A stretch of 64,000 bases of DNA from Granulicatella adiacens ATCC 49175 (GCF_025150565.1 NZ_CP102283.1:186001-250000), one strand, 5' to 3'. Positions 48,190 through 57,323 are shown, numbered from the stretch's first letter. Made by a program: numbers and translations. Notes: generated by a model not told the origin, from the letters alone.

Positions 48190-48732
48190 ATGGTTTTAGA
48201 AGCGGAAAGATTGATTCTTCGTCCATGGGAAGAAAAAGATGCCCATGATTTATTTCAATATGCCAGTAATCCAGAGGTTGGTCCGATTACAGGTTGGCCA
48301 GTACATACTAGTGTTGAAAACAGTAGGGAGATAATAAAAAGTGTTCTTTCAGCACCTGAGACATACGCCATCGTTTTAAAAGAAACCATGCAGCCAGTGG
48401 GTAGCATAGGATTGATGATTGGCTCTGCAAGTCATATAGGGATTCCTGATACGGAGGCGGAGATTGGTTACTGGATAGGAGTTCCGTATTGGGGTCAGGG
48501 TCTTATCCCAGAAGCAGTTCGAGAGATAATGAGACATGCATTTGATGACTTGAATCTGGAGAAATTGTGGTGCGGTTATTTTGACGGCAATACAAAGTCA
48601 CAGAGAGTTCAGGAAAAATGCGGCTTCCGTTATCATCATACAAAAGAGAACGTTCCATGTGCTTTGGAAGGTGTTCTTCGCACAGAACATATAACCTGTT
48701 TATCAAAGCCAGAATGGATTTCATTTAAGTAA
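48190..48732 (+). CDS. GNAT N-acetyltransferase
   Basis: A 180-residue RimJ/RimL-type acetyltransferase: LEAERLILRPWEEKDAHDLF, AEIGYWIGVPYWGQGLIPEAVREIMRHAF (acetyl-CoA loop YWGQGL), then LEKLWCGYFDGNTKSQRVQEKCGF. Its best-known relatives acetylate ribosomal protein N-termini or small amines; the substrate here is unknown. AAGGAGAG precedes the ATG. GC-richer than flanking remnants, so probably recently acquired. Confidence 0.82.
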   Translation: MVLEAERLILRPWEEKDAHDLFQYASNPEVGPITGWPVHTSVENSREIIKSVLSAPETYAIVLKETMQPVGSIGLMIGSASHIGIPDTEAEIGYWIGVPYWGQGLIPEAVREIMRHAFDDLNLEKLWCGYFDGNTKSQRVQEKCGFRYHHTKENVPCALEGVLRTEHITCLSKPEWISFK

Positions 48733-48736
48733 ATCA

Positions 48737-48944
48737 CTGCTTGTACGAGCTGAGGCATCAGTGAAGTAGAAGTAGATGTTTCATTAATGTGACAAGGTAC
48801 AACAGAATGTTAAAAAGTGATTTGAGGGAAACCGTTGTAATAAAACTTAAAGTAAATCTTGCTTTTAAGTATGAAACTTATTTCAAAAAATTAGGCGGTA
48901 AGGAAGATAACAGTTATATTATCGCTATAGAAAAAGAGCAATGA
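48737..48944 (+). pseudogene. Repeated gene end and small remnant ORF
   Basis: 48737-48769 encodes LLVRAEASVK-stop, a second copy of the gene end at 47574-47606. A further 45-codon frame (48807-48944, MLKSDLRETVVIKLKVNLAFKYETYFKKLGG…) is probably a deleted gene's tail and merges into the following terminator. Confidence 0.4.
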
Positions 48945-48966
48945 AAAAATTTTCATCGCTCTTTTT
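48933..48966. terminator. Bidirectional terminator
   Basis: AAAGAGC(A)ATGAAAA pairs with TTTTCAT(C)GCTCTTT; A and T runs flank both sides. It serves the remnants on the left and the minus-strand DUF4865 gene on the right. Confidence 0.85.
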
Positions 48967-48989
48967 CTTCATCGCTACTTATATTTTGA

Positions 48990-49508
48990 TTATTTTGAAA
49001 TATATAGAATTTCAAAAGTCGGTAGGTGTTTATCAGGTTTATTGGTATAAAATGTAAAGATACATTTTTTCCATTTATCGGGATTAAAAACTACAATTTT
49101 ACCACTTTCATCATTTTGTAATTGCTCATAAATAGTAAATGTCTTTAAAGTTTCAGAAACTTTTATATCAACGACTTCTAATGTGACATACTTGGCCGAA
49201 TCAAAATGATCCGACAATTCGACTGATGTGGTTACTCCAATTTCAATATTTTGCCAACCAAAAGAAGTTAAAATATTATCAAAATAACCATCAAATATAA
49301 ATTTGGTCATTCCATTAGTTTCTTTCCAAATATATAATGGACAATAACTATTAAATAGTTGACCTTCAGATTTTTCAGAGATTAAATAGACTTTTAAAAA
49401 TAAATCTTCAAAACCATCCATCAAATGCCCTGTCTTTTGGACACGTTGTCTAATGATATTCATATCATAATCAGCTGGTAATTTTATAGTGTATTGCATT
49501 GCTTGCAT
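48990..49508 (-). CDS. DUF4865 family protein
   Basis: A 172-residue protein of the DUF4865 type: QYTIKLPADYDMNIIRQRVQKTGHLMDGFEDLFLKVYLI at the start and a mixed alpha/beta body. Such proteins usually sit divergently from a LysR regulator, as here, and their function is unknown. AGAGGT is 7 nt before the ATG on the minus strand; a second in-frame ATG lies three codons in. Confidence 0.75.
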   Translation of the reverse strand: MQAMQYTIKLPADYDMNIIRQRVQKTGHLMDGFEDLFLKVYLISEKSEGQLFNSYCPLYIWKETNGMTKFIFDGYFDNILTSFGWQNIEIGVTTSVELSDHFDSAKYVTLEVVDIKVSETLKTFTIYEQLQNDESGKIVVFNPDKWKKCIFTFYTNKPDKHLPTFEILYISK

Positions 49509-49616
49509 GGAAGTACCTCTTTTCTAATTTATTAATTATAGTAAATATGATTTCTGTAATTTTGAATAATACTTAATTATGATATAATTATCATAAAAAA
49601 TGATAAGGTGTTTTAG

Positions 49617-50354
49617 ATGAATTTTAATGATATGAAAATCTTTGTGACAATCTATGAAACAAAATCTATAAATAAAAGTTCAAAGATTTTACAATATGCA
49701 CAATCAAATTTAAGCGCTAGATTAAAAGTGATTGAAACTGAACTGGGGGCCAAGCTATTTCTTAGAAATTATAATGGATTGGTTCCAACTGAAAAAGGAG
49801 ACTTGTTTTATCAATTTTGTAAGGAAACTTCCAATAATTTGGAGAATTTAAAAAAGAGGATTTCAAAAGCAAAAGTAAGAGTTTTAATTTCAGAATTATT
49901 ATTAAATCATGATATTAATAATTTGCACACAATTGATTTAGGTATAAGTGATATCACTATCAAAAAAACTTCAGAAATACCAAGTGTCGCTCAGCAAGAA
50001 GATTTTGATAAGATTTTTTGTTTTCAAGAAATTAAAAATCTTAAAAATTATGATGAAATTCTAGGAAACATTGAAGCAATGTATTTTTGCTCAAGCAATC
50101 AATTGGTTGCCAAGGAGACACCTTTTTTAATTAATAAAGATGAAAATTGTCCTTTTAGAAAAAGAACCGTAAGAGAGTTCGCTCATTTAAAAGAGTTTGT
50201 AGAAATTGATTCATTTGAAAATATTATTACCTTAGTTGAAAAAGGACAAGGAATTGCCTTGTTACCCACATGGTTGAAAAATAGATTGAACATAAAACCT
50301 TATACTCAAGATTTTGTTAACATTCCTTTTTATCAGTATGGAAAGAAAGTTTAA
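49617..50354 (+). CDS. LysR-family transcriptional regulator (short)
   Basis: A 245-residue LysR protein: the HTH reads FNDMKIFVTIYETKSINKSSKILQYAQSNLSARLKVIETELGAKLFLR. The effector domain is only about 180 residues, roughly 45-60 shorter than usual, and lacks part of the first subdomain. Divergent from DUF4865; the 108-bp gap includes TATAAT and dyads such as ATGATA…TCAT near 49580-49605 as possible operators. Inducer unknown. Confidence 0.78.
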   Translation: MNFNDMKIFVTIYETKSINKSSKILQYAQSNLSARLKVIETELGAKLFLRNYNGLVPTEKGDLFYQFCKETSNNLENLKKRISKAKVRVLISELLLNHDINNLHTIDLGISDITIKKTSEIPSVAQQEDFDKIFCFQEIKNLKNYDEILGNIEAMYFCSSNQLVAKETPFLINKDENCPFRKRTVREFAHLKEFVEIDSFENIITLVEKGQGIALLPTWLKNRLNIKPYTQDFVNIPFYQYGKKV

Positions 50355-50630
50355 AATAACTATTTTATATAGATAAAGCAAAGGTATCCAATAACCAAAC
50401 TAGGGATTTTCCATGAGTTTATTTAAATAAAAAGGTTTATGATATATATTCTTATGTTAAATTAAGAAATAATCGGTAACTCTCTATTTTTTGGGGCTGT
50501 TCTAGTTAAGGGATATAGTTCCGAGGGTTCATAGATATAGAGTATAAGAAGGAGGACTGTCATAGGAGCTTGAAATGTCTATATACATTTTTTGACAAAA
50601 ATAGTTAATTTTGTAAAAGGAGGAATATAT

Positions 50631-51455
50631 ATGTTAGGAGCAATGGTAGGAGATGTTGTGGGTTCCGTTTATGAATGGAACAATATTAAAACGAAGGATT
50701 TTCCCTTGTTTAGGGACGATTGTTTTTTCACAGATGATACGGTCATGACCTGTGCTGTGGCGGAAGCAATCATGAATGGTGGACAGAAGGATGACTTCAT
50801 TGATGCCATGAAGAAGTACGGAAGAATGTATCCAAACGCGGATTACGGTGCCAGGTTTAACCGGTGGCTTATGACTGACAACCGTGAGCCTTACAATAGT
50901 TTTGGGAATGGGTCTGCGATGCGTGTTTCTCCGTGTGCTTGGGTGATGGAGGCTACAATAGGCGAGTTGCCGTCCGAGGGAAAACGTCTGGCGCAACTTT
51001 CTTCAGAGGTGACGCATAACCATCCAGAAGGAATCAAAGGCGCAATGGCAACAGCGGATGCAATCTTTATGTGCCGTTATTTCTTTGGTGGCGACGGTAG
51101 TGATAATCCTGCGGAGATTAAAAGACGTATTAAGGAACATATCGAGAAAGAGTATGGATATGATCTTTCGAAAACGTTAGATGAAATTCGTCCTACGTAT
51201 CGATTCAATGAAACGTGTCAGGATACGGTTCCTCAAGCTATCGTTGCCTTTCTGGAGAGTACAGATTTTGAAGATGCGATTCGAAATGCGATTTCTCTTG
51301 GTGGGGACAGTGATACCCTTGCTGCAATCACAGGAAGTATCGCAGAGGCAGCTTATGGGATTCCGGATTGGATTCAGGATAAGGTTTATACCTATTTAGA
51401 TGAGCCACTAAAAGATGTGCTCAGACGATGGGAAGAATTCGTTGTAATCAAATAA
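50631..51455 (+). CDS. ADP-ribosylglycohydrolase (DraG-like)
   Basis: A 274-residue protein with the family start MLGAMVGDVVGSVYEW. Mg2+ ligand motifs are FTDDTVMT (about residues 39-46) and GGDSDTLAAITG near residue 225, with the substrate loop NGSAMRV between them. It removes ADP-ribose from an acceptor, possibly countering ADP-ribosylating toxins, but no partner transferase is encoded alongside. AAAAGGAGG precedes the ATG at 50631; upstream starts lack a site. Confidence 0.88.
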   Translation: MLGAMVGDVVGSVYEWNNIKTKDFPLFRDDCFFTDDTVMTCAVAEAIMNGGQKDDFIDAMKKYGRMYPNADYGARFNRWLMTDNREPYNSFGNGSAMRVSPCAWVMEATIGELPSEGKRLAQLSSEVTHNHPEGIKGAMATADAIFMCRYFFGGDGSDNPAEIKRRIKEHIEKEYGYDLSKTLDEIRPTYRFNETCQDTVPQAIVAFLESTDFEDAIRNAISLGGDSDTLAAITGSIAEAAYGIPDWIQDKVYTYLDEPLKDVLRRWEEFVVIK

Positions 51456-51540
51456 TCGTATATATTGGTGTATGACCATACTTTGAGAGGGCATGCGAAT
51501 TGATGTTATTGTCGTAGATTTGAAGGGTGGAGGTGATGGT

Positions 51541-52158
51541 TTGGCGGAAAACAGACCTAGTTTTGAAGAGATAAAATCATTTGAAGAATTTAACCAATAC
51601 TATTGGTATCGAGAGGAACTTTCCCAAATTTGTAAGTCTCTTGGTTTAGAGTACAGAGGTACGAAGAAAGAATTGACTTTTATAATTGAACAATATTTTC
51701 AAGGAAATAAAATAGAGAAATCTTTGAGTAAAAGCCGTAAAACTCAATCCGAAGTAATCACTTTAGAGACTCCGCTCCTGAACTGTGGTTTTTCTTTTAA
51801 CCAGAAGTTTAGAGATTATTTTTCAGCGGTAACAGGGGTTAGTCCGTTTAAATTCAATGCGGATATGGCAACTGCTTGGCGAAAAGTAAAAAGGGATAAT
51901 AATCTACAATTTACGATTCAAGATATGATTAAAATTTATTATGGAGAGTCAGATTATGCCAAGTATGATCATTCGGCTTGTCAGTGGAATCAATTTTTAA
52001 AAGACTTTTGTGCAGATGAAAGTAGCCATCAGTATGCTAACAAGTTAACCGTTGCTGCTATCCTTTGGAGGGAAGTTCGAGATTCAAAGAATGAAAAAGT
52101 TTATTCCAAACAGCTTCTGAAAGAACATAGCCACAAAATAGAGGAGTATCGTAAGTAA
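51541..52158 (+). CDS. SAP-domain-like protein
   Basis: A 205-residue protein. Residues 25-50 (YWYREELSQICKSLGLEYRGTKKELTFIIEQYFQG) form a SAP-like helix-extended loop-helix, a putative nucleic-acid-binding module. The C-terminal part (FSFNQKFRDYFSAVTGV…KFNADMATAWRKVKRD) resembles DUF6434-type regions found with it. The start is TTG after GGAGGTGATGG. Function unknown. Confidence 0.65.
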   Translation: MAENRPSFEEIKSFEEFNQYYWYREELSQICKSLGLEYRGTKKELTFIIEQYFQGNKIEKSLSKSRKTQSEVITLETPLLNCGFSFNQKFRDYFSAVTGVSPFKFNADMATAWRKVKRDNNLQFTIQDMIKIYYGESDYAKYDHSACQWNQFLKDFCADESSHQYANKLTVAAILWREVRDSKNEKVYSKQLLKEHSHKIEEYRK

Positions 52159-52173
52159 GCAACTCCTCTTTCT
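52139..52173 (+). terminator. Rho-independent terminator
   Basis: AGAGGAGT pairs with ACTCCTCT and a T-rich tail follows; the left arm is inside the SAP-like gene's last codons. Confidence 0.7.
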
Positions 52174-52339
52174 TCTATCTGATCCGTTGTTGCGAAAGCC
52201 TCTACGTACCTTTTAAAGGATTATAGATAGGGTTCCTCATGAAGACAGGTCTACTGGATGTACATCGTGAGCGCTTGTTTCATGATAATTGACGGCAGCA
52301 TAATAATGTTTAGAACGAAAAAGCTTAGGAGGGTTATCG

Positions 52340-52906
52340 ATGGTTATATTGGAATTGTATCAAGGTGATTATCAAAAGGATTTAGTCGCTTTTGATTCTT
52401 TAGAAGAAGGGAAAGCCTTTGTCGCTCAAATCCCAGGGTATACTTTAGAAAACGAAGATGGTTTTGAAGTGGAGTATGTAAATCCTAAGCACTTGTCGGA
52501 TTATATGGAAATTGTCTTCAATGGAAATATTGTGCCTTTATCTAGATTTTCGTTTAATTCTGAGGAAAATGTGGATATAATTTGGAAAGAGATTTCGAAT
52601 CTATCCGTTAAAAACGATAAAGTGATTGAAGGCTATTCAAAAATCGACGCGTATGTCGTTAACAACGATGAAGTGAAAGCCTATGTCGAAGCCAGAGAAG
52701 CAAACTTCCGCAAGGCAAAAGACTTCTTAGAACGCAGTGGGTACGAAGTCGACAGAAGCTTTTTTGGAAGTGAAGATGGCGAAGCGATTCTCTACAGAAA
52801 ACGAGGCACTGAAGATTGGCACTTCTTGTGTCACTTAGACCCGCTGTTTGTAGAGGTTGAAGATGTAGGGGGATATGTGGAAGAAGAGCTTCAATCGTTA
52901 AACTAA
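52340..52906 (+). CDS. Uncharacterised protein with RraB-like C-terminal half
   Basis: A 188-residue acidic protein. The N-terminal 90 residues are an uncharacterised alpha/beta region (VILELYQGDYQKDLVAFDSLEEG). The C-terminal half (EAREANFRKAKDFLERSGYEVDRSFF…GEAILYRKRG) recalls RNase E inhibitor RraB-like or DUF695 folds, only weakly. TTAGGAGG precedes the ATG. Alone between two unrelated genes. Confidence 0.5.
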   Translation: MVILELYQGDYQKDLVAFDSLEEGKAFVAQIPGYTLENEDGFEVEYVNPKHLSDYMEIVFNGNIVPLSRFSFNSEENVDIIWKEISNLSVKNDKVIEGYSKIDAYVVNNDEVKAYVEAREANFRKAKDFLERSGYEVDRSFFGSEDGEAILYRKRGTEDWHFLCHLDPLFVEVEDVGGYVEEELQSLN

Positions 52907-52957
52907 AGGATGTTGCGAAGACATAGTTGTCCGATTAAAATTAAAGGAGCACCATAA

Positions 52958-53482
52958 GTGAAAGCACTAATTGTTTTAGATTGTCAAAAAGGGATGTTAG
53001 CTAGAGGGAATTTTGACCAGCTTCGAGAGAATATTTTGAAGTTACAAGAGATGTTTAAAGCGAGCGGGGACCTTATTATTCATACGCGTCATATTGATGA
53101 GAATGAAGAGAGTATTATTTACAATCGCGACGAGCGAGGAGCGCTTGACGAAGAGCTTTCTGCGGATGCGGATTTTATCGTTGAAAAAGACTCGCCAAAT
53201 ATTTTCCAGAGTGAAGAGTTAAAGACGATTCTTGCGAACCATCCGGTAGATGAAGTGGTGATTACGGGATTGAACGCGGAATATTGCTGCTTATTCTCTG
53301 CCATTATCGCGTCAGACAGAGGCTACAAGGTGACTTACATTGAAGATGCAACGGGCAGCGTCAATGACGGCGACACTTATGAAATGCCAGGGCTCGACCT
53401 TGTGGATTTCGTTGGCTGCGTCTTGGATTGGTCTGGGCAAGTCGAGGTCCTATACTTCGATGAGTTCAAAGAGAGACGGTAA
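52958..53482 (+). CDS. Isochorismatase-family cysteine hydrolase
   Basis: A 174-residue hydrolase. The triad is visible: Asp8 in LIVLDCQKG, Lys in FIVEKDSPN (about residue 72), and Cys in NAEYCCLFSA (about residue 114), following the cis-peptide VITGLN. Members hydrolyse isochorismate, nicotinamide or other amides; the substrate here is open. GTG start with AAAGGAGC upstream. Confidence 0.85.
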   Translation: MKALIVLDCQKGMLARGNFDQLRENILKLQEMFKASGDLIIHTRHIDENEESIIYNRDERGALDEELSADADFIVEKDSPNIFQSEELKTILANHPVDEVVITGLNAEYCCLFSAIIASDRGYKVTYIEDATGSVNDGDTYEMPGLDLVDFVGCVLDWSGQVEVLYFDEFKERR

Positions 53483-53602
53483 CAGTTGCTTTGTGGTCTC
53501 TAAAGAGTTGATGAGGGGCTATAGACAGATTTGAAAATCAGAAGCAGGCGAAGTAAAATTTGTTTGCTTTTTTGCATTTATACAATAATGTCCACAAAAC
53601 AA

Positions 53603-53631
53603 TTGAAGCAAAATGGTGAACGTGAGATAAT
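53603..53631 (+). promoter_or_regulatory. Promoter of membrane paralogue 1
   Basis: TTGAAG (53603-53608), a 17-bp spacer and GATAAT (53626-53631). The same boxes, spacing and adjacent bases occur at 57324-57352 before the paralogous gene, so the duplication included the promoter. Confidence 0.7.
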
Positions 53632-53718
53632 GGATTCGGATAGTTTTTAAAATGAGATTGCTGTGAAAGCTAAATAAGCAGATTTTAAGTGTCAATAAGA
53701 GAGTTTGGAGGAGGAACA

Positions 53719-54480
53719 ATGGATTATCAAGCATTACGAAAAAAATACACACTATATACTAGAGGCTCAGGAATTTTAGCCATGGTTCTGATTCTTTGTA
53801 TCGCAGTGGTGATCAGCGATACGCTTCTTCAAACAGTGGGGGTCCTAGTGGTCTTCGCAGGATTATTGCTGGGAATCCAACTAATCAATAAATGGTATTT
53901 AGGCAATGTAGCGAGATTACTTCACGTGGATTTGGATTTAGCATCGTGGAAACAATATATCGAGTTCAATAAAACGGCCAAAAGAGCGGCACTTCAGATA
54001 GATGCAAAAACGACAGAAGTCTCTTACGCCTACATGACGGGAGATTTTGAAACCGCGGTTCAGAAAGCCAAAGAGGCCTTGGAATTGGAGGACCTTAAAC
54101 CAGAATTTAAGGATATTTTGGAAAGCTATCTGATTCGTTCGGTCGTTTTGAGCCAGCCGGAGTTGAGCCAAGAAGAACTGGATGCACTGCTTAACGAGCT
54201 GACGATTACAGAAGAGACATTGGCCAAGAAAACCGAACAAGTAAGTGTGGCTCTCTATGACTTAACCATCGCGCATGAGAGTAACGACTACTTCGAAACT
54301 TTGACGAATGAATTCAAGTACCCACAGTTAGAAATTATCTACTATCAAGCCTTGAATGCCGCAATTAAGGGCGATACAGCTCGCTCAAATGAATTACTAA
54401 GCAAGCTCATTCATGAAGATGAAAAGTTGTATGTGGTGAGAATGGCAAAGGTTCTATTGAATGGGACACTTGAAAGATAA
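53719..54480 (+). CDS. Membrane-anchored helical-repeat protein, paralogue 1
   Basis: A 253-residue protein: a short basic N-terminus (DYQALRKKYTLYTRG), two membrane helices (about residues 17-37 and 41-60), and a cytosolic all-helical domain (TPR-like pattern: TGDFETAVQKAKEALE; NAAIKGDTARSNELLSKL). No named family recognised. GAGGAGGAACA precedes the ATG. About 65% identical by eye to the protein at 57441-58199. Confidence 0.65.
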   Translation: MDYQALRKKYTLYTRGSGILAMVLILCIAVVISDTLLQTVGVLVVFAGLLLGIQLINKWYLGNVARLLHVDLDLASWKQYIEFNKTAKRAALQIDAKTTEVSYAYMTGDFETAVQKAKEALELEDLKPEFKDILESYLIRSVVLSQPELSQEELDALLNELTITEETLAKKTEQVSVALYDLTIAHESNDYFETLTNEFKYPQLEIIYYQALNAAIKGDTARSNELLSKLIHEDEKLYVVRMAKVLLNGTLER

Positions 54481-54546
54481 AAGAAGTATCATTACAAATT
54501 ATTTTGTAAAAAGATAAATAAGTTTTTGAATTAATGGAGATAGAGA

Positions 54547-55110
54547 ATGAAAATTAAAAAATTAGATAGAATAATGGGATTATTTTTTGCGATTTCAACA
54601 GTAGTATTGATTTATATGTTTTTTACAAATCGAGATTTTTTTACGTGGGCTTTTTCAAGACACCAAAATATTCTCAGTTGGTATATCAGACCATTGTTTA
54701 TAATTCCAATTGTTATTGGTGCTTATAAACAATCATTTTCAATTTTGTTTATGTCGATTTTTTGCCTATTTACAAGTATGTTTTGGTTTCCGAAACCAGA
54801 GGCAGTGGATGAACAGGTTCATTTATTCTTAGAGTTCGAAAAGAACTACTTAACGAGTGGTTGGACAACGGAGAAAATCGTTGTTTGTACATTGATTCTA
54901 TTATTCTTTATTTTTATGATTTATACTACGTGGAATCGAAAATGGGGACAATTATTATGGGTTGTAATCGCTGGAGCTGTATTAAAGGTCGTCCATAGTA
55001 TCCTTTCTAGTGGAGAAAATGGAATGGCGCTCGTTAAACCAGCAGCTACAGGCTTAGTGATATGTATAGTGATTATCGTCTTTATTAAGAATAAAAAAGA
55101 GAAAAAATAG
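54547..55110 (+). CDS. Hypothetical multi-pass membrane protein
   Basis: A 187-residue protein with five or six helices and almost no soluble part (MGLFFAISTVVLIYMFF; YIRPLFIIPIVIGAY; VVIAGAVLKVVHS). No family recognised. AATGGAGATAGAGA precedes the ATG, 66 nt after paralogue 1. Confidence 0.6.
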   Translation: MKIKKLDRIMGLFFAISTVVLIYMFFTNRDFFTWAFSRHQNILSWYIRPLFIIPIVIGAYKQSFSILFMSIFCLFTSMFWFPKPEAVDEQVHLFLEFEKNYLTSGWTTEKIVVCTLILLFFIFMIYTTWNRKWGQLLWVVIAGAVLKVVHSILSSGENGMALVKPAATGLVICIVIIVFIKNKKEKK

Positions 55111-55258
55111 TTGTTTCAACAAAGGAAAGTGTGGAAGTTCATATAGACGAATAGATACACCTTGTCAGTAGGATAAGGTGTTATTTTTATGCGGAATCCA
55201 CAAGGATAAGAACTGTGTTATAATAGTTGTATTCATTTTTCAGAAAGAAGTGATGACC

Positions 55259-55705
55259 ATGGATTTTAGAGTAATAGGAGATACTTATAGATATGGCGTT
55301 AGAGTATCAGCCATTGTAGTGAAGGATGGAAAGTTGCTTACTTATAAAGTAGAAAGCCAAAATCACTTAGTGGGTGGGGCGATATTAGTCGGCGAAGCAA
55401 GCCGGAAAGCTGTAGCCAGAGAAGTGAAAGAGGAACTAGGTGTCGATTGTGAAGTCGAAGAGTTAATGTTTGTTGTGGAGAATCGATTTGATTATAAAGG
55501 CGAACTCCATCATATGATTGAATTTCATTATAAAGTGACTCTTCTAGGGGAGGTTCCGTCTCATACGTTGGATGAAGGAAAATATGAATGTGAATGGATA
55601 GATCTCCAAAGATTAAGTGAGTATGATATACGATCTCAATATTTAACAAAAGAATTACCCCTTTGGAAAGCTGGAATAAAACAGATCGATATAGGGATAG
55701 AATAG
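55259..55705 (+). CDS. NUDIX hydrolase
   Basis: A 148-residue NUDIX protein. The box GAILVGEASRKAVAREVKEELG matches GX5EX7REUXEEXGU in full. Members cleave nucleoside diphosphates linked to another group; the substrate is unknown. The ATG at 55259 (or 55253) follows AAGAAGTGA; TATAAT near 55219 is a likely -10. It lies 10 nt before the AAC(3) gene, probably co-transcribed. Confidence 0.82.
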   Translation: MDFRVIGDTYRYGVRVSAIVVKDGKLLTYKVESQNHLVGGAILVGEASRKAVAREVKEELGVDCEVEELMFVVENRFDYKGELHHMIEFHYKVTLLGEVPSHTLDEGKYECEWIDLQRLSEYDIRSQYLTKELPLWKAGIKQIDIGIE

Positions 55706-55715
55706 AGGGCAGAAG

Positions 55716-56531
55716 ATGTTTAAATATATGAATGATTCAATAGAAAAGGGTCTTACCCCAGTAACGAGTAAAGATTTGGAACAAAAATTTATAAATCTAG
55801 GAATAAAGCGAGGCGATATTGTACTGGCACATGTTTCGATGTCCTCTATGGGATATGTGATAGGAGGGGCAGAGAGTCTTTATAATGCTTTGAGAAACGT
55901 TGTTGGTGAAGAAGGAACAATAGTTGTACCGTCTCAAACTGTAGAAATCTCAGATCCTGTGAGCTGGCATCATCCTCCAGTTCCTGTAGAGTGGCATGAT
56001 AGCATTAGAGAGGATTTGCCAGCTTATAACAAGAAATTGTCGTTTTCTAAATCAATGGGAAGTTTTAGTAATTTTATTGGAATTTTACCTCAAGCCATTA
56101 GAGGAGAACATCCGATGTACTCCTTTACAGCAATCGGTCATCGAGCGGATGAAATTGCTCAAAATGAAGGGTTTGATTTTCCATTTGGAGAACAATCGCC
56201 ACTTGGGAAGATGTATGCGTTAAAGGCTAAAATATTAATGGTTGGCACAAATTTTGAGACCAACACCTCTTTACACCTAGCTGAAAACAGATTAAATCGA
56301 GAAGTATTGATAGAGCGAAGTAAAATTTCAACGACCAATGGCGATGAGTGGATTGAATTTAAAAATGTCGATTTAGATAGTTATGATGATTATTTAGAAA
56401 TCCAGAAAGAATTTATGAAGGCTCATCACGTTGGAAAAGAAACTCTGAACGGGGCAGAATTATTCTTAATTGATATGGTAAAATGCGTCGATTTTACACG
56501 AAACTATTACATTGAAAGAAATCTAAAATAA
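55716..56531 (+). CDS. AAC(3)-family aminoglycoside N-acetyltransferase
   Basis: A 271-residue protein with the full antibiotic N3-acetyltransferase pattern: LGIKRGDIVLAHVSMSSMGYVIGGAESLYNALRNVVG, GTIVVPSQT, FSKSMGSFSNFIGILPQA, HPMYSFTAIG (catalytic His region), then PFGEQSPLGKMYAL and LMVGTNFETNTSLHLAE. It may confer aminoglycoside resistance or acetylate a cell amine; chromosomal members (YokD-like) vary in activity. Partner of the NUDIX gene. Confidence 0.85.
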   Translation: MFKYMNDSIEKGLTPVTSKDLEQKFINLGIKRGDIVLAHVSMSSMGYVIGGAESLYNALRNVVGEEGTIVVPSQTVEISDPVSWHHPPVPVEWHDSIREDLPAYNKKLSFSKSMGSFSNFIGILPQAIRGEHPMYSFTAIGHRADEIAQNEGFDFPFGEQSPLGKMYALKAKILMVGTNFETNTSLHLAENRLNREVLIERSKISTTNGDEWIEFKNVDLDSYDDYLEIQKEFMKAHHVGKETLNGAELFLIDMVKCVDFTRNYYIERNLK

Positions 56532-56565
56532 TCAGCGTAAGTATCGATGTTTGATTTCTGATGCA

Positions 56566-56604
56566 AACCGGAGTCCCATCAAAGGGCTCCGGTATTTTTT
56601 GCTT
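56566..56604 (+). terminator. Rho-independent terminator
   Basis: ACCGGAG-CC pairs with GG-CTCCGGT and is followed by ATTTTTT. A nearly identical stem ends the operon at 61388. Confidence 0.88.
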
Positions 56605-56607
56605 AAC

Positions 56608-56673
56608 GATGGAAAGTAAACTTGACATTTTGCTAGAAAATAATTATATTGTATGTAAAGTAAACTTTCCATC
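56608..56673 (+). promoter_or_regulatory. Promoter and twin operators of the XRE/DUF2178 operon
   Basis: TTGACA (56622-56627), 17 bp, TATATT (56645-56650). AAAGTAAACTT occurs on both sides (56613-56623, overlapping the -35, and 56657-56667), within a larger inverted repeat GATGGAAAGT (56608)/ACTTTCCATC (56664-56673). Two sites flanking the promoter fit autorepression by the small XRE protein. Confidence 0.75.
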
Positions 56674-56690
56674 TTGAGAGGTGATGTGAT

Positions 56691-56903
56691 GTGAAAAATA
56701 GACTTGAGGAAATTCGAAAGGCAAAAGGAATCACACAAGAAGAACTTGCGAATGCGCTTGAAGTGTCTAGGCAGACGGTGGGATCTTTAGAGAACGGAAG
56801 ATATAACCCGTCCATTATATTGGCATTTAAAATAGCGAGGTTCTTTGAGGTATCCATTGAAGAAGTATTTATTTACGAGGAGGATCAAAATGAAGACAAA
56901 TAA
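56691..56903 (+). CDS. Small XRE-family regulator (YozG-like)
   Basis: A 70-residue Cro/C1 HTH protein: RLEEIRKAKGITQEELANALEVSRQTVGSLENGRYNPSIILAFKIARFFEVSIEEVF. Such proteins pair with a DUF2178-type membrane protein. Start GTG after GAGGTGATG. Its last 14 nt overlap the next gene. Probably represses its own promoter. Confidence 0.88.
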   Translation: MKNRLEEIRKAKGITQEELANALEVSRQTVGSLENGRYNPSIILAFKIARFFEVSIEEVFIYEEDQNEDK

Positions 56904-57282
56904 ATTATGGTATCTAGGATATTTAGTAGGAATTTGCAGTTTACTGGCAGTATTTACACTTAACTTGAATGAAGTGGTTAGATTGTTATTGATTTTTGTG
57001 TCTTCCATTAGTGTATCTGTTTCATATGTACAACTCACACACTATAGACTATTGGCAAAGGACCGTGATTACAAAATTAGTGTGAATGATGAACGGAATG
57101 AAAAAATCAGAGATAAAGTCAATGCAACGATGTCTCCAATTCTAATGATTCTGATGGAAATTATTGCACTTGTCTGTATTGCAGTAGGGGCATATATACC
57201 GGCAGCTCTTTTAGCAATTTCTGTTGGATGTTCTCCGATAATCATGCTTTTTATTAGCAAATTTTACGAGCAAAAATATTAG
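56890..57282 (+). CDS. DUF2178-like membrane protein
   Basis: A 130-residue protein with four helices and the central cytosolic motif NDERNEKIRDKVNATMSPI, the hallmark of this group. It accompanies the YozG-like regulator, possibly modulating or sensing. The ATG at 56890 has GAGGAGGATC. Function unknown. Confidence 0.75.
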   Translation: MKTNKLWYLGYLVGICSLLAVFTLNLNEVVRLLLIFVSSISVSVSYVQLTHYRLLAKDRDYKISVNDERNEKIRDKVNATMSPILMILMEIIALVCIAVGAYIPAALLAISVGCSPIIMLFISKFYEQKY

Positions 57283-57323
57283 ACGAGTATCGAAAAAATA
57301 CCCGAAGAATATGCATTTTGCCG

